From NCBI RefSeq assembly GCF_900099895.1, contig NZ_FNDY01000017.1, positions 1 to 64,000 on the forward strand: DNA of 64,000 nt, given 5' to 3'. The first letter of the stretch is position 1. Each line of letters opens with the position of its first letter. Below the pieces are notes generated by a model. That model worked only from the letters and a program-made list of their open reading frames with translations. It was not told the origin of the DNA and did not search any database. Below are positions 33,359-43,453 of this stretch, piece by piece. The DNA comes from Paenibacillus naphthalenovorans (GTDB lineage: Bacteria; Bacillota; Bacilli; Paenibacillales; NBRC-103111). The position numbers and the translations under genes were made by a program.

Positions 33359-33387
33359 ATCTTATGAAAACAAAAGATAGAATAGAA
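33359..33387 (-). promoter_or_regulatory. Possible sigma-E promoter of spoIID
   Basis: On the minus strand, TTCTATT, 14 bases, CATAAGAT (6 of 8 to CATACAAT), about 65 bases before the ATG. spoIID is a sigma-E gene in Bacillus. Confidence 0.5.
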
Positions 33388-33394
33388 CAAAAAG

Positions 33395-33441
33395 AAAGAG
33401 AACCGATTTTCCTTCACGATTCCGGAAGAGTCGGTTCTCTT
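33395..33441 (-). terminator. murA terminator
   Basis: AAGAGAACCGA / TCGGTTCTCTT stem with a long loop, followed by TCTTTTTG on the minus strand, just after the murA stop. Confidence 0.75.
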
Positions 33442-33448
33442 ACATTCC

Positions 33449-34774
33449 TTATGCCATGCTTGGTTGTACAGCGAAGAGTGGAATAGATTCCCCCACAGCT
33501 TCGGTTTCTACGACCTCGATGGGCACCCGCTTGATATCGGCCCCAAGACGGCTGAGCTTCTCGGCAATGTCCACATAGCCTCGATCGATATGGTGAAGAC
33601 CGGTTATTTCGGTCTCTCCCTCTGCGACTAATGCAGTCAAGATCAGCGCGGCACCCGCACGGAGATCCGTTGCGCATACCTTCGCCCCTTTAAGGCGGGC
33701 GCCTCCGCTGATCACAGCGGTTCGTCCTTCTACCTTGATTTGCGCATTCATGCGCACCATTTCTTCTACATGCATGAACCGGTTCTCAAATATGGTTTCG
33801 GTCACCAAACTGGTTCCGTCCGCCGTCAGCAGCAGCGCCATCATTTGAGACTGCATGTCGGTAGGGAAGCCCGGGTACGGCAAGGTTTTGACGTCAACCG
33901 CACGGAGCGGACGGTCGGTATACACCCGGATGCCGTTCTCGTCCTCCATGATTTGTACACCCATCTCCTGCATTTTGGAAATGACCGGACGCAAATGGTC
34001 GCCGATCGCTCCCTCAATATACAGGTCACTATTGGTGATCGCTGCGGCAATCATATATGTACCTGCTTCAATGCGGTCCGGAATCACGGTATGAACGGCT
34101 CCCTTCAGCCGATCCACACCGTCGACGCGAATGATTCCAGTCCCTGCGCCGCGAATTTTCGCGCCCATCGCGTTCAAATAGTTGGCTAAATCCACAATCT
34201 CCGGTTCCTTGGCGGCATTCTCTATCAGCGTCGTGCCATCGGCAAGCGTGGCAGCCATCATAATATTCTCCGTAGCGCCTACGCTAGCTACGTCCAAATA
34301 CACCTTCGCGCCCTTCAGCCTGCCGCTCACCCGAGCTTCAATGTAGCCTTGGCCCAGCTCGATTTCGGCTCCCATAGCTTCAAAGCCTTTTAAATGCTGA
34401 TCGATCGGCCTTGTACCGATCGCGCAGCCGCCCGGAAGCGATATACGGGCCTGCCCCATCCGGGTCAGCAAAGGTCCCATGACGAGAAAAGATGCCCGCA
34501 TTTTGCGGACCAGTTCGTAGGAGGCTTCACATGTATTAATGCGGCTGGCATTGACGCGAATCGTTTCATTTGTATACTCAACTTCAATTCCCAGACTTTC
34601 AAGAACTTTGTTGATGACATGGACGTCGTCCAAGGGAGGCGCGTCGTGAATAACGCTCTCTCCTTCCGAACCCAGTATAGAGGCTGCGATAATCGGCAGT
34701 ACGGCATTTTTGGCGCCGTGTAGTTTAACTCTGCCAGATAGCCTCTTGCCGCCGCGGACGATAATTTTATTCAT
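33449..34774 (-). CDS. murA: UDP-N-acetylglucosamine 1-carboxyvinyltransferase
   Basis: 441 residues. It transfers enolpyruvate from PEP to UDP-GlcNAc, the first committed step of peptidoglycan synthesis. Catalytic Cys117 is present in [12 protein letters not shown], so the usual fosfomycin-target residue is kept. N-terminal [18 protein letters not shown] is typical. Of two tandem ATGs, 34774 has the better distance to GGAGGGGG. The locus (DUF1146-murA-spoIID) corresponds to murAA of B. subtilis. Confidence 0.96.
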   Translation of the reverse strand: MNKIIVRGGKRLSGRVKLHGAKNAVLPIIAASILGSEGESVIHDAPPLDDVHVINKVLESLGIEVEYTNETIRVNASRINTCEASYELVRKMRASFLVMGPLLTRMGQARISLPGGCAIGTRPIDQHLKGFEAMGAEIELGQGYIEARVSGRLKGAKVYLDVASVGATENIMMAATLADGTTLIENAAKEPEIVDLANYLNAMGAKIRGAGTGIIRVDGVDRLKGAVHTVIPDRIEAGTYMIAAAITNSDLYIEGAIGDHLRPVISKMQEMGVQIMEDENGIRVYTDRPLRAVDVKTLPYPGFPTDMQSQMMALLLTADGTSLVTETIFENRFMHVEEMVRMNAQIKVEGRTAVISGGARLKGAKVCATDLRAGAALILTALVAEGETEITGLHHIDRGYVDIAEKLSRLGADIKRVPIEVVETEAVGESIPLFAVQPSMA

Positions 34775-34878
34775 CATGATCCCCCTCCGCGTGTTTCTCT
34801 TTGTTCATTGTCTTTGATTCCGCCAATCAAAATAGTATTCGTGGCGTTGTTCGAATTTACAGCGGTTGTACTATCCAT
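34774..34878 (-). CDS. Possible 34-aa small ORF overlapping the murA start
   Basis: ATG 34878 (or in-frame TTG 34887 next to AAGGAG) opens [20 protein letters not shown]..., which ends in a TGA nested in the tandem murA ATGs. It is Asn/Thr-rich with no membrane segment. Overlap of stop and start would allow coupled translation with murA. I do not recognise it, and chance is possible. Confidence 0.3.
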   Translation of the reverse strand: MDSTTAVNSNNATNTILIGGIKDNEQRETRGGGS

Positions 34879-34920
34879 TGTTGACAAGATTCTCCTTGGT
34901 TATTCGGAAAAAAAGTGATT

Positions 34921-35172
34921 TCAGAACATCCCCGAAAACCAAGTCGACCATTCCAAGTAGTCGATAATGAACCGGGCAATTTGATATCCAAGAGCGACAG
35001 AGAGCAGGATTTGCAGCAGTTTGGCCTGCGGGGTTTTCGGCCGTTTAAAGATGCTCTCCAGCTTCAATTCCTGCAACGCCCACCAGGAAACCGCGATGAA
35101 TACCAGGACTACCACGATATTCAGCAAGCCCTTCAACCCCATAGTAGTGTTCATTTGATTTAAATAGTCCAT
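34921..35172 (-). CDS. DUF1146 membrane protein (YwzB-like)
   Basis: 83 residues with two predicted membrane helices (about 13-35 and 53-73) joined by a basic loop (KLESIFKRPKTPQAK). It fits the DUF1146 family, typified by B. subtilis YwzB, which is found near the ATP synthase and murA genes in Bacillales. The function is unknown. AAGGAG is 11 bases before the ATG. It is likely the first gene of a transcript that continues into murA. Confidence 0.75.
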   Translation of the reverse strand: MDYLNQMNTTMGLKGLLNIVVVLVFIAVSWWALQELKLESIFKRPKTPQAKLLQILLSVALGYQIARFIIDYLEWSTWFSGMF

Positions 35173-35315
35173 AACTGAAGCTGCTCCTTATTTCCGGCGA
35201 AGCTTTCATGTGCTTGAACCGTTAAAGATTCGGCACAGGAGGCCCGTCATGCATTTTTACCCACGTTTTTGCATCGTTAATCGATCTTTTTATCCAAAAC
35301 TGACTTAGCTTGGTG

Positions 35316-37844
35316 TTATCTATTCAATACATCGTATAAAAGCTGAATAAACTCGGCTCGCGTCGCCTGCTGATCCGGCCTGAAAGTCCCGTCAGCATAC
35401 CCGCTGATCAATCCTTCCGCTTTCATCTGTTTAAGAATCCCGTTGCCCCAATAGCGCTCATCCACATCAACAAACGGCGACAACCCCCTAAACTTCCCGA
35501 TCATATTCATACTGCGGGCCAGCATAGCCGTCATTTCCATCCGGGTCACGGGCTGGTCAGGTGCAAAAGTTCGGTCCGGATACCCGTCGATCATCCCTGC
35601 CTCATACGCTTTTGCAATATACGAGTAGGCCCAGTGCGTCGCCGGCAAATCAGAGAACACACTCGTTCCCTCCCTGGCTAATTGGAAAGCGCGCGCCAGT
35701 ACGGCCGTTACTTCCGCCCTGGTAATCGCACGATTGGGCTGGAACGTATAATCGCCATAACCGTCAACGACCTGCTTTGCAGTTAAGCCTGTGATCGCGT
35801 TTTGCGCCCAATGGCCCCGAATATCCACATAACCGCCGGTAAGCGGTTTGGCATTCACCTGAAGCTGGTACATCTGATTCGTAAACGTCTTGTTGGATTT
35901 GAGCTTCAGGTAATACGATCCGGGTACAAAGCGTCCTGAGAGCTCCTGTATTGGCGTTGAAGCGTTATTCATGGAGCCCGCCATCATTTTCATCGATCCG
36001 TCATACAATTCCATATATATGGTCACAGATGCAGGAATGTCACTAAGCCTGATCTGCACCAAGCTTTCTTCCGCAATGCGGAATTGGAACCAATCGATGT
36101 CATCGGGCTTGTCGAGCAGGCCGGTATATGGCGTTTCCAGCGATACCGTCGTCGCTTGGTAAGAACGATTGTTCGGCTCGTTAGGATCGTTCAGTTTCGC
36201 ATCGTATTCGATGGAAAGAGTGTACTCCCCTACTACAGGGTTGACGTATTCTTTTACATTGGATATCCGGATGTAATAGCTGCCGGGAAACACTTCGGGC
36301 AGATAGTAAACTTCCGTCCCGCCGTCATCCGCCTTATCGATCGTGATCGATTTCTCTCCCTGCTTCTGAACTAACAGCACGGGGTCCATTCGGGCCGTAT
36401 CTGTTGACAATTGGATGCGCAGCGAGCCGGAATGCGGAACAGGAAATTCAAACCAATCGACATCTTCGTTTTGATGAAACGTTCCTTTGATCGTTAAACT
36501 GCGCGAAGGCAGTACGTAAGCTTTATACTGAAGATCGTTGTCCTCATAAGGATCACGGTAAATATCAAACGAAGTCGTCAATTGATAAGGGATCTCCTCT
36601 GTAAGGTTACGATCGCTCAACTGCAGTCGGTAAAATCCCCGTCCTTTTGAAACCGGGAAGGAAACCGTCTGGCCTCCTCGCACCGATTTGCTGGCGAGCA
36701 CTCCGGTAACGTCCGTATGCTGCACATTCACCCCGTACCTGCTGTCCATGTCAAAGGTCAGATTCACGGTTCCGTCATAAGGCGCCTCGATATAGAACCA
36801 GTCGGAATCCGTCCCGCCGGTGAAGGAAGCCGACACTTTCTTGCTGATCGATAATGCCGCCGCTTGGTCCTTCCGGTCATTGGGCTCGTACATATCGCTC
36901 CTATAAGGTTCGGTCAGTAGCCGGTCCACTCGAAGCAGTCCGTATCCCGCAGCCGGATCCCACCCCTTCGGCCCCAAATCCTGGGCGGTTTGCCGAATCC
37001 ACTGGCGGATCTGATAAGGCTTCATCTCCGGATGCTGCGACCAGACCAGTGCCGCCGCCGCGGCCACCTGCGGCGCAGCCATGGAGGTGCCGTCTTTCGG
37101 TTCATATGTACCCCCAAGTCCCGTCGTAAATACGTCCCAAGGCGCTACTACATCGACCTCGGGGCCGGTGTTGGATTTCCGGTCAACTTCTCCATTAGGC
37201 GAAACGCCGCCTACAGCAAGAACCGTCGGGTAGGCAGCCGGATATTTAACCCGGTTTCCTTCGTTGCCTGTAGCTGCAACCAGCAGCACATTCCGCTCTT
37301 CGGCATAACGAACGATATCGCTCATGTAAGCCGAATATTTATTCAATCCAAGCGAAAGCACCACGATTTTGGCTCCGTGATCAACGGCATAACGTATCCC
37401 TTCGCCGAGCTTTGTCTCGCCGCCGGACCCGTCCGCTTCCAGCGCCTTGATGGGCATAATGCGGGCATTCCAAAGCATCCCTGCAATCCCGCGGTCATTG
37501 TTGCCGACAGCAGCAATAATTCCGGCAACATTCGTACCGTGTCCGTTGTCATCCATCGGAGGCTCCTTCGGGTTGATCAGATTAATCCCGGGAACCAGAT
37601 TCGGTTTTAAATCGGGATGCTCCAAGTCAACTCCCGTATCCACAATCGCTATGGTCAGGCTGCTGTTCCCCTTCGCCGCTTCCCACGCTTGATTCATTCC
37701 GATTTGCTGCAAGTACGTCTGCCGTACATAAAACGGATCATCCACTTGCGCAGCATATGTAGTCCCCGAGCATGCCAGAACAAAAGCAAGGCTGAGGCAT
37801 GTTACAAAAAATATATGTTTATAAGTCATATGATTCATCCGCAT
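35316..37844 (-). CDS. Secreted subtilisin-like protease with PPC and SLH domains
   Basis: 842 residues. A signal peptide (about 1-31, cut after TYA) precedes an S8 domain with a complete triad: Asp in AIVDTGVDLEHPDL, His in DNGHGTNVAGI and Ser in DGTSMAAPQVAAA. Next come two or three pre-peptidase C-terminal (PPC) type beta domains (about 315-640, repeated DWFYIEAP, DWFEFPVP and DWFQFRIA openings) and three SLH motifs (about 655-842). It should be tethered to pyruvylated wall polymer and cut exported proteins at the surface. AAGGA precedes the ATG. It is flanked by its own gaps on both sides, so it is probably monocistronic. Confidence 0.92.
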   Translation of the reverse strand: MRMNHMTYKHIFFVTCLSLAFVLACSGTTYAAQVDDPFYVRQTYLQQIGMNQAWEAAKGNSSLTIAIVDTGVDLEHPDLKPNLVPGINLINPKEPPMDDNGHGTNVAGIIAAVGNNDRGIAGMLWNARIMPIKALEADGSGGETKLGEGIRYAVDHGAKIVVLSLGLNKYSAYMSDIVRYAEERNVLLVAATGNEGNRVKYPAAYPTVLAVGGVSPNGEVDRKSNTGPEVDVVAPWDVFTTGLGGTYEPKDGTSMAAPQVAAAAALVWSQHPEMKPYQIRQWIRQTAQDLGPKGWDPAAGYGLLRVDRLLTEPYRSDMYEPNDRKDQAAALSISKKVSASFTGGTDSDWFYIEAPYDGTVNLTFDMDSRYGVNVQHTDVTGVLASKSVRGGQTVSFPVSKGRGFYRLQLSDRNLTEEIPYQLTTSFDIYRDPYEDNDLQYKAYVLPSRSLTIKGTFHQNEDVDWFEFPVPHSGSLRIQLSTDTARMDPVLLVQKQGEKSITIDKADDGGTEVYYLPEVFPGSYYIRISNVKEYVNPVVGEYTLSIEYDAKLNDPNEPNNRSYQATTVSLETPYTGLLDKPDDIDWFQFRIAEESLVQIRLSDIPASVTIYMELYDGSMKMMAGSMNNASTPIQELSGRFVPGSYYLKLKSNKTFTNQMYQLQVNAKPLTGGYVDIRGHWAQNAITGLTAKQVVDGYGDYTFQPNRAITRAEVTAVLARAFQLAREGTSVFSDLPATHWAYSYIAKAYEAGMIDGYPDRTFAPDQPVTRMEMTAMLARSMNMIGKFRGLSPFVDVDERYWGNGILKQMKAEGLISGYADGTFRPDQQATRAEFIQLLYDVLNR

Positions 37845-37965
37845 TTAAAATCCTTCTTTTGATTTCGTATGCCGTACTCCATTATTTCATTCTAAGCTTT
37901 AAGCGCATTCCCTGCAACTGAAATTCAAATCCTGTTTGGAACATTCACGAATCAGACATAACCAC

Positions 37966-38004
37966 AAAAAGCTCGGTCCTCCCATAAAGGAAGAACCGAG
38001 CTTT
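37966..38004 (-). terminator. nuo operon terminator
   Basis: AAGCTCGGT / ACCGAGCTTT stem followed on the minus strand by TTTTTGTGG, shortly after the nuoN stop. Confidence 0.85.
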
Positions 38005-38024
38005 GACGAAGAACAAAACTTCAA

Positions 38025-39539
38025 TTAATAAAACATAAACAGATCCTGTGTTAGCGAGAAAATGCGTTCAATATAGCCTATAACCCATTGAGGGAACAGA
38101 CCGATCAGAACGCTTACCCCGGCACACAGCCACATCGTGATGCCCAGCGGCAGCGACACATGAACTTCCCGGGCTTCATAATCGCTGCGCATGAACATCT
38201 GCCGGATGAATCCGAAATAGAAGTAATACGCTACGATGCTCGTTCCGATCATCACCGCAGCCAGCCAATAATGCTGCGTCCAAATGGTTGCAAGCAGAAT
38301 ATACAGCTTCCCGAAGAAACCCCCGGTCACGGGTAAGCCCGCCAAGGACAGTACCAGAAGCACCGCGGCAACCGCCGTACCCGGAGCCCTGTAGTATAAT
38401 CCCGCGAGACCTTTCAGGGCTTCATCGCCCGTAGAGCGCTCGATGATCATCAGCACCGCGAAAATACCGATGTTCATGAACAAGTACGCAATCAAGTAAT
38501 ACGTAAACTGGGCAAAGTTCGAATACTGCATCATCGAGAACTGAATCGCAATGGGAACCAGCAAATAACCCGCATTGGCAATTCCGGAGTAAGCCATGAG
38601 CCGTTTCATATGCGTCTGCCTCAAAGCGACGAAGTTACCGACAACCATCGCCGTCGCAGCAACCGCCATCAAAGTTGTCATGATATCCTGATGAATCGGC
38701 AAACTCATCAAGTCCCCGACCATATAGATGTTGTACATCAAACGAAACAGGATGGCAAATGCCGCCGCTTTGGACACGACCGCAAGAAACGCGGTAACTG
38801 GTGTAGATGCGCCTTGATATACATCCGGCGACCACATATGAAACGGAGCCGCCGCTACCTTGAAGCCAAAGCCCGCCACAAGAAGGAAGAAGCTCAAGTA
38901 AATCAGGGGGAGCATTCCCTGTGTGCTCTGTCCCAGGGCAGCGTTGATTTCACTTACTGTCGTGGATCCCGACATCCCGTAAAGAAACGACATCCCGTAC
39001 AGGATGACGGCCGAAGAGATGCTTCCGAGCACAAGGTACTTAAAAGCTCCTTCGTTGGACTGCACATTCTTTTTGTTCATGGCCACCAAAATGTAGGAGG
39101 TAATGCTAAGCAGCTCCAGACCGACGAATAGCGTAATCAGATCGCCGGAAGAGGCCATAATCATCCCGCCGAGCGTGGCAGGCAGCAGCAGGTAATAAAA
39201 CTCCCCGATGTGAGGAATGTTTTCTTCCTTCACCGAGCCGATGCTCATGAAGGTGATGAGCCCCGCGCCCGTTAGCAGCACCAGCTTGATGATATTTGCA
39301 AAATCGTCGATCCGGTAGCTGAACTGCAGCAGCTGCTTTGGCTCTGCCGGGTTCAGGTAAGAAACGACAAAGACAGCGGATATCACGATGCTGGCAAGCG
39401 ACAGCCAACCGAGCCACGTGCGGCTCGCTTTGTTCGGAAGAAACAAATCGATAAGCGACAGTACGACAGCAGCGATGACTAGCGTGAGCTCCGGGGCCAG
39501 CAGGATCAAATCGCTGGCTTGAAGACGTATCTGTTCCAC
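38025..39539 (-). CDS. nuoN: NADH-quinone oxidoreductase subunit N
   Basis: 504 residues with about 14 membrane helices, antiporter-like proton-pumping subunit of complex I. Family features include the conserved Lys/Glu helices around LLSITSYILVAMNKKN and MAYSGIANAGYLL. It is the last gene of the nuo operon; nuoM ends 4 bases before it and a terminator follows. Confidence 0.95.
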   Translation of the reverse strand: MEQIRLQASDLILLAPELTLVIAAVVLSLIDLFLPNKASRTWLGWLSLASIVISAVFVVSYLNPAEPKQLLQFSYRIDDFANIIKLVLLTGAGLITFMSIGSVKEENIPHIGEFYYLLLPATLGGMIMASSGDLITLFVGLELLSITSYILVAMNKKNVQSNEGAFKYLVLGSISSAVILYGMSFLYGMSGSTTVSEINAALGQSTQGMLPLIYLSFFLLVAGFGFKVAAAPFHMWSPDVYQGASTPVTAFLAVVSKAAAFAILFRLMYNIYMVGDLMSLPIHQDIMTTLMAVAATAMVVGNFVALRQTHMKRLMAYSGIANAGYLLVPIAIQFSMMQYSNFAQFTYYLIAYLFMNIGIFAVLMIIERSTGDEALKGLAGLYYRAPGTAVAAVLLVLSLAGLPVTGGFFGKLYILLATIWTQHYWLAAVMIGTSIVAYYFYFGFIRQMFMRSDYEAREVHVSLPLGITMWLCAGVSVLIGLFPQWVIGYIERIFSLTQDLFMFY

Positions 39540-39543
39540 CGGT

Positions 39544-41172
39544 CTAACCCCCCATCTTCGCTACGCTGTGAATGAATTGATTGAAACTGCTGACGGTTTG
39601 ATGCAGCGGATCGCTTAATATGCTTGGATAGATCCCGAGCACTACGATGAAGGCAACCAGCGTAATCATCGGTATCGCCTCAATCAGCCGCGCATCCCGC
39701 ATCTGAGGCAGTTCGCTTCCAAACGGTCCGTAAGTGATGGCAAGCACCCCTCGCAGTACATAGACTGCCGTCAGAATAATGCCAAGAGCTCCTATCGCCG
39801 TCATGATTTTTTGCGTTTCGAACAGCCCCAAGAACGCCAGAAACTCGCTGATAAATCCGGACAAGCCTGGCAATCCCAAAGACGCCATCCCGGCTACAAG
39901 CAGTATGCCCGAAATGAATGGCACGGATTTGGCCAAGCCCCCAAGCTCATCAAGCCGGGTGGTGTGTGTCCGCTCGTAAATGCTGCCCACGATCAGGAAC
40001 ATCAGTGCGGAAATCAAACCGTGGGAGATGAGTTGGAAAACCGCGCCCTGCAGGCCGATCGTATTGAACGCCGCAATCCCCAAAAGTACAATTCCCATGT
40101 GGCTTATACTGGAATAGGCGAGAACCAATCTGAACTCCCGCTGTACAAAAGCAAGAACCGCCCCGTACAAAATGTTGATGACACCCAACATGGCAAGCAC
40201 GGTGGCCCACTGCATCGCTTGCTGGGGAAACAGCAGAACGCCAAAGCGGATCAAGCCGTATGCGCCCATTTTCAACAGGATGCCGGAGTGGATCATAACC
40301 ACGGCGGGCGGCGCTTCGGTGTGCACCTTAAGCATCCAAGTATGGAACGGGAATACAGGCAGCTTAATGCCGAAGGCAACAAGCAGCATGAGGAACAGCG
40401 ACCATTTCATCGTTTCGCTCAAGAAGAACGGATTGCCTTCCAGATCCCCTTGGTTCACGTACGCATCCGCGTTCTGGAACAAGTTCTCCATAATGACGTT
40501 CAAACTGCCGGAGTAATGGATCGATACACCGTTATCGTGAACGGTCTGACTGAAGCCTGCCGTGCTGACCAGGATCAAGAAAGAAATCAGCATAATCGCC
40601 GAGCCGATTCCGTTATAAATCAGGAATTTGTTCGCCGCGCGCTCCCGATCCTTGAACCCCCAGATGCCCACCAGAAAGAACATCGGAATCAGCGTCAGCT
40701 CAAAGAATACAAAGAACAAAAACAGATCTTGGGACATAAACACGCCCAGCATACCGGTTTCCAGCAATAAGAACAAGATGAAATACGATTTCCACCGTTT
40801 CTTAATGTTGACCGAAGCGAGTGCAGCCATGGTGGCTACCAGCGCCGTTAGGAACACCAGTGGGAGCGAAATGCCATCCACCGCCATCGCATAGTTGAAC
40901 TCGAAGAAGAACGAGGTCAATTGGCTGAGCCCCTGCGTTTCCTTATTCAAGGGCACATGAATCCAGGGGAGCTCTTCTTTAAACTGCATGCCCTCCAGAC
41001 CCGGATTAAATTGAGAGTACAGCCAACCGGACAGCAGCAGCGGAATGAGTGTAACCACAATCGCTGTCGTCTTGATCCATCCGCCCTGCGTTTTGGGCAG
41101 GAACATCAGAATCAGCACACCGATAAGCGGTGAAAAAGCTATGAATGATAGGATCGGAAAGTTATCCGGCAT
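39544..41172 (-). CDS. nuoM: NADH-quinone oxidoreductase subunit M
   Basis: 542 residues, about 14 membrane helices, antiporter-like subunit. Motifs: FFELTLIPMFFLVGIWG, FHTWMLKVHTEAPPAVVMIHSGILLKMGAYG and RLVLAYSSISHMG. Its start overlaps the nuoL stop by 11 bases, so translation is probably coupled. Confidence 0.95.
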   Translation of the reverse strand: MPDNFPILSFIAFSPLIGVLILMFLPKTQGGWIKTTAIVVTLIPLLLSGWLYSQFNPGLEGMQFKEELPWIHVPLNKETQGLSQLTSFFFEFNYAMAVDGISLPLVFLTALVATMAALASVNIKKRWKSYFILFLLLETGMLGVFMSQDLFLFFVFFELTLIPMFFLVGIWGFKDRERAANKFLIYNGIGSAIMLISFLILVSTAGFSQTVHDNGVSIHYSGSLNVIMENLFQNADAYVNQGDLEGNPFFLSETMKWSLFLMLLVAFGIKLPVFPFHTWMLKVHTEAPPAVVMIHSGILLKMGAYGLIRFGVLLFPQQAMQWATVLAMLGVINILYGAVLAFVQREFRLVLAYSSISHMGIVLLGIAAFNTIGLQGAVFQLISHGLISALMFLIVGSIYERTHTTRLDELGGLAKSVPFISGILLVAGMASLGLPGLSGFISEFLAFLGLFETQKIMTAIGALGIILTAVYVLRGVLAITYGPFGSELPQMRDARLIEAIPMITLVAFIVVLGIYPSILSDPLHQTVSSFNQFIHSVAKMGG

Positions 41173-43051
41173 CGAGGAACCTCCTTCCGGCTATGGCCAG
41201 CATGATGATGATCAACCCGATCAGCGTAACCAAACCGTAGGACTGTACCTGTCCGTTCTGCATACGGGAACCGAGACGTCCGAGCCCGTTCACTGCATGG
41301 CTGGACAAACGAACCGCACCGTCAACCACATAAATGTCGAACAAATGCAACAGTTGACCGAGGCCTTGCAAAGGACGAACGACAACGGCTTGATACAGCT
41401 CGTCGATGTAGAACTTCCGGTTCAAAAGAGCGTACAGCCAAGGAGCCCTGGATGAAACCGCATCTGCCGGGATGGTGCGTTTCATGTAAACCAGATATCC
41501 AAGACCGATGCCGAGCAGCCCAACCACATTCGACATGAGGATGACGAACACGGAAACATGCTCTTCCGGCCCATGTCCCGTCAACCAGCCGCCGAGCCAT
41601 GGATTGAACGGTGTAAACACAAACCCGGCCGCCACAGCAAGCACTGCCAACACCCATAAGGGGAACGTCATGGATGCAGGTGATTCATGCACGCCGTGCT
41701 GGTCCTGACGAGGCTTGCCCATGAACACCAGGAAGAATAAACGCGACATATAAAATGCGGTGAAAAACGCCGCGATCAGCCCCACCGTAAGCAGACCGTA
41801 ATGCCCGGTAAGATAGGCTTCCGTGAGAATGGCATCCTTCGACCAGAAGCCGGAGAGCGGGGCGATTCCGCTTAAGGCCAAGGCGCCGATAGCAAATGTC
41901 CACGCGGTGACTTTCATTTTGCGGCCGACGCCGCCCATTTCATGAATATTTTGCGTATGGACCGCATGGATGACGCTGCCGGCTCCAAGGAACAGCAAAG
42001 CCTTGAAGAACGCATGGGTAAACAAATGAAAAATCCCTGCCGTATAAGCCGCGGCCGTACCGATGCCGAGCGCCATCATCATATAACCGAGCTGGCTTAC
42101 CGTCGAGTAGGCCAGAATACGCTTGATATCGTTTTGTGCCGTACCGATCGTGGCGGCAAAGATTGCCGTAAAGGCTCCAACGGCTGCAACCACGGTTAAC
42201 GCCGTTGCCGAAGCCGTAAAAATATCAAATGTCCGCGCCACAAGATAAACACCGGCGGCTACCATCGTAGCGGCATGAATCAAAGCACTGATCGGCGTCG
42301 GGCCTTCCATGGCATCCGGAAGCCATGTGTGCAGCGGAAATTGACCGGATTTCCCAATCGCCCCGATGAAGATCAAAATCGCTACCCATGTTGCGATATG
42401 ATCCGGAATTTGGCCGCTCTCAAAAGCGTTGCTAATGGAAGTGAAATCGAGCGCGTTGTTCGGCATGAACCAAAACAGCAGAAGGATCCCGATAAACAGT
42501 CCCACATCGCCGATCCGGGTAACGATAAACGCCTTCTTCGCGGCAGCTCTCGCTTCCGGTTTGAAGTACCAGAAACCGACGAGCAGGAATGAACAGACGC
42601 CGACCAGCTCCCAAAAGATGTAGAGCTGCACCAAATTCTCAGAAATGACCAGTCCGAGCATGGAGAAAGTAAACAGCGCTATGTATGCAAAAAACACATT
42701 GATCCGTTCGTCGTCATGCATATAGCCTTTGGAGTAAATGTTGACGAGCAGGCTCACCAATGTGACGATCACCAGCATCAGGGCATTCAGGTTGGTCACC
42801 TCAAAGCCCATCTTCAGCGACACGTCGCCGAGTTTGACCCACTCCCAATTGTTCCACGTGAAATTTTCTACCTGTCCGCCGATGCGCTCCCAAAAAACGA
42901 GAACCGCTAAAACAAACGATGCGAACCCGGCTACAATACTGATATAAGCGCCTGCATCCCGCAAGGAGCGTCCTGCCGCCGTTAAAATCAGAAACGACAG
43001 CAAGGGAAACAACGGGATCAGCCAGGCGTATTGCGAGTATGCCGATACCAT
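41162..43051 (-). CDS. nuoL: NADH-quinone oxidoreductase subunit L
   Basis: 629 residues, antiporter-like subunit with the long C-terminal lateral helix. Motifs: FFAYIALFTFSMLGLVISENL, WELVGVCSFLLVGFWY, HTWLPDAMEGPTPISALIHAATMVAAGVYL. The ATG at 43051 follows GAGGAGG; a longer frame from 43114 is rejected. The 80-base gap to nuoK is GC-rich with a GCCGCA/TGCGGC hairpin and no gene. Confidence 0.95.
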   Translation of the reverse strand: MVSAYSQYAWLIPLFPLLSFLILTAAGRSLRDAGAYISIVAGFASFVLAVLVFWERIGGQVENFTWNNWEWVKLGDVSLKMGFEVTNLNALMLVIVTLVSLLVNIYSKGYMHDDERINVFFAYIALFTFSMLGLVISENLVQLYIFWELVGVCSFLLVGFWYFKPEARAAAKKAFIVTRIGDVGLFIGILLLFWFMPNNALDFTSISNAFESGQIPDHIATWVAILIFIGAIGKSGQFPLHTWLPDAMEGPTPISALIHAATMVAAGVYLVARTFDIFTASATALTVVAAVGAFTAIFAATIGTAQNDIKRILAYSTVSQLGYMMMALGIGTAAAYTAGIFHLFTHAFFKALLFLGAGSVIHAVHTQNIHEMGGVGRKMKVTAWTFAIGALALSGIAPLSGFWSKDAILTEAYLTGHYGLLTVGLIAAFFTAFYMSRLFFLVFMGKPRQDQHGVHESPASMTFPLWVLAVLAVAAGFVFTPFNPWLGGWLTGHGPEEHVSVFVILMSNVVGLLGIGLGYLVYMKRTIPADAVSSRAPWLYALLNRKFYIDELYQAVVVRPLQGLGQLLHLFDIYVVDGAVRLSSHAVNGLGRLGSRMQNGQVQSYGLVTLIGLIIIMLAIAGRRFLDAG

Positions 43052-43131
43052 GAGCTTAAGTCCTCCTCTAAGCGTTCGCTTCGGCCGCGAGGCTGCCGCA
43101 AGTACGGCAAACAACTGCGGCTCAAGCCATC

Positions 43132-43449
43132 TTATCGCTTCATCGAATCCATCTCGCCGACATCCGTTGTCCCTTTGTTACGATACCACGCAATAAGAAT
43201 CGCAATACCGACAGCCACTTCCGCTGCAGCAACCGTGATGTTGAACAGAGAGAATATTTGCCCCGTCAAGCCGGGCTTCACACCGAGCTTTGAAAAAGCA
43301 ACAAGATTCAAATTGACCGCATTAAGCATCAGTTCTACGGAAAGCAGCACAATGACCGCATTCTTTTTCGACAGCGCGCCATATAGCCCGATACAGAACA
43401 AAATCGCTGCTAACGTCAAATAAGGCGTTGCCAAACCGCTTGCTCCCAT
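43132..43449 (-). CDS. nuoK: NADH-quinone oxidoreductase subunit K
   Basis: 105 residues, three membrane helices, with the conserved membrane glutamates in [20 protein letters not shown] and [13 protein letters not shown]. The ATG at 43449 has AGGAGG about 9 bases upstream. nuoJ ends 4 bases before. Confidence 0.95.
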   Translation of the reverse strand: MGASGLATPYLTLAAILFCIGLYGALSKKNAVIVLLSVELMLNAVNLNLVAFSKLGVKPGLTGQIFSLFNITVAAAEVAVGIAILIAWYRNKGTTDVGEMDSMKR

Positions 43450-43453
43450 GCCA

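Noticed and set aside
39811-40770. 319-codon plus-strand frame opposite nuoM
   Set aside because: Gln/His/Lys-rich antisense shadow without a ribosome binding site or family motif.
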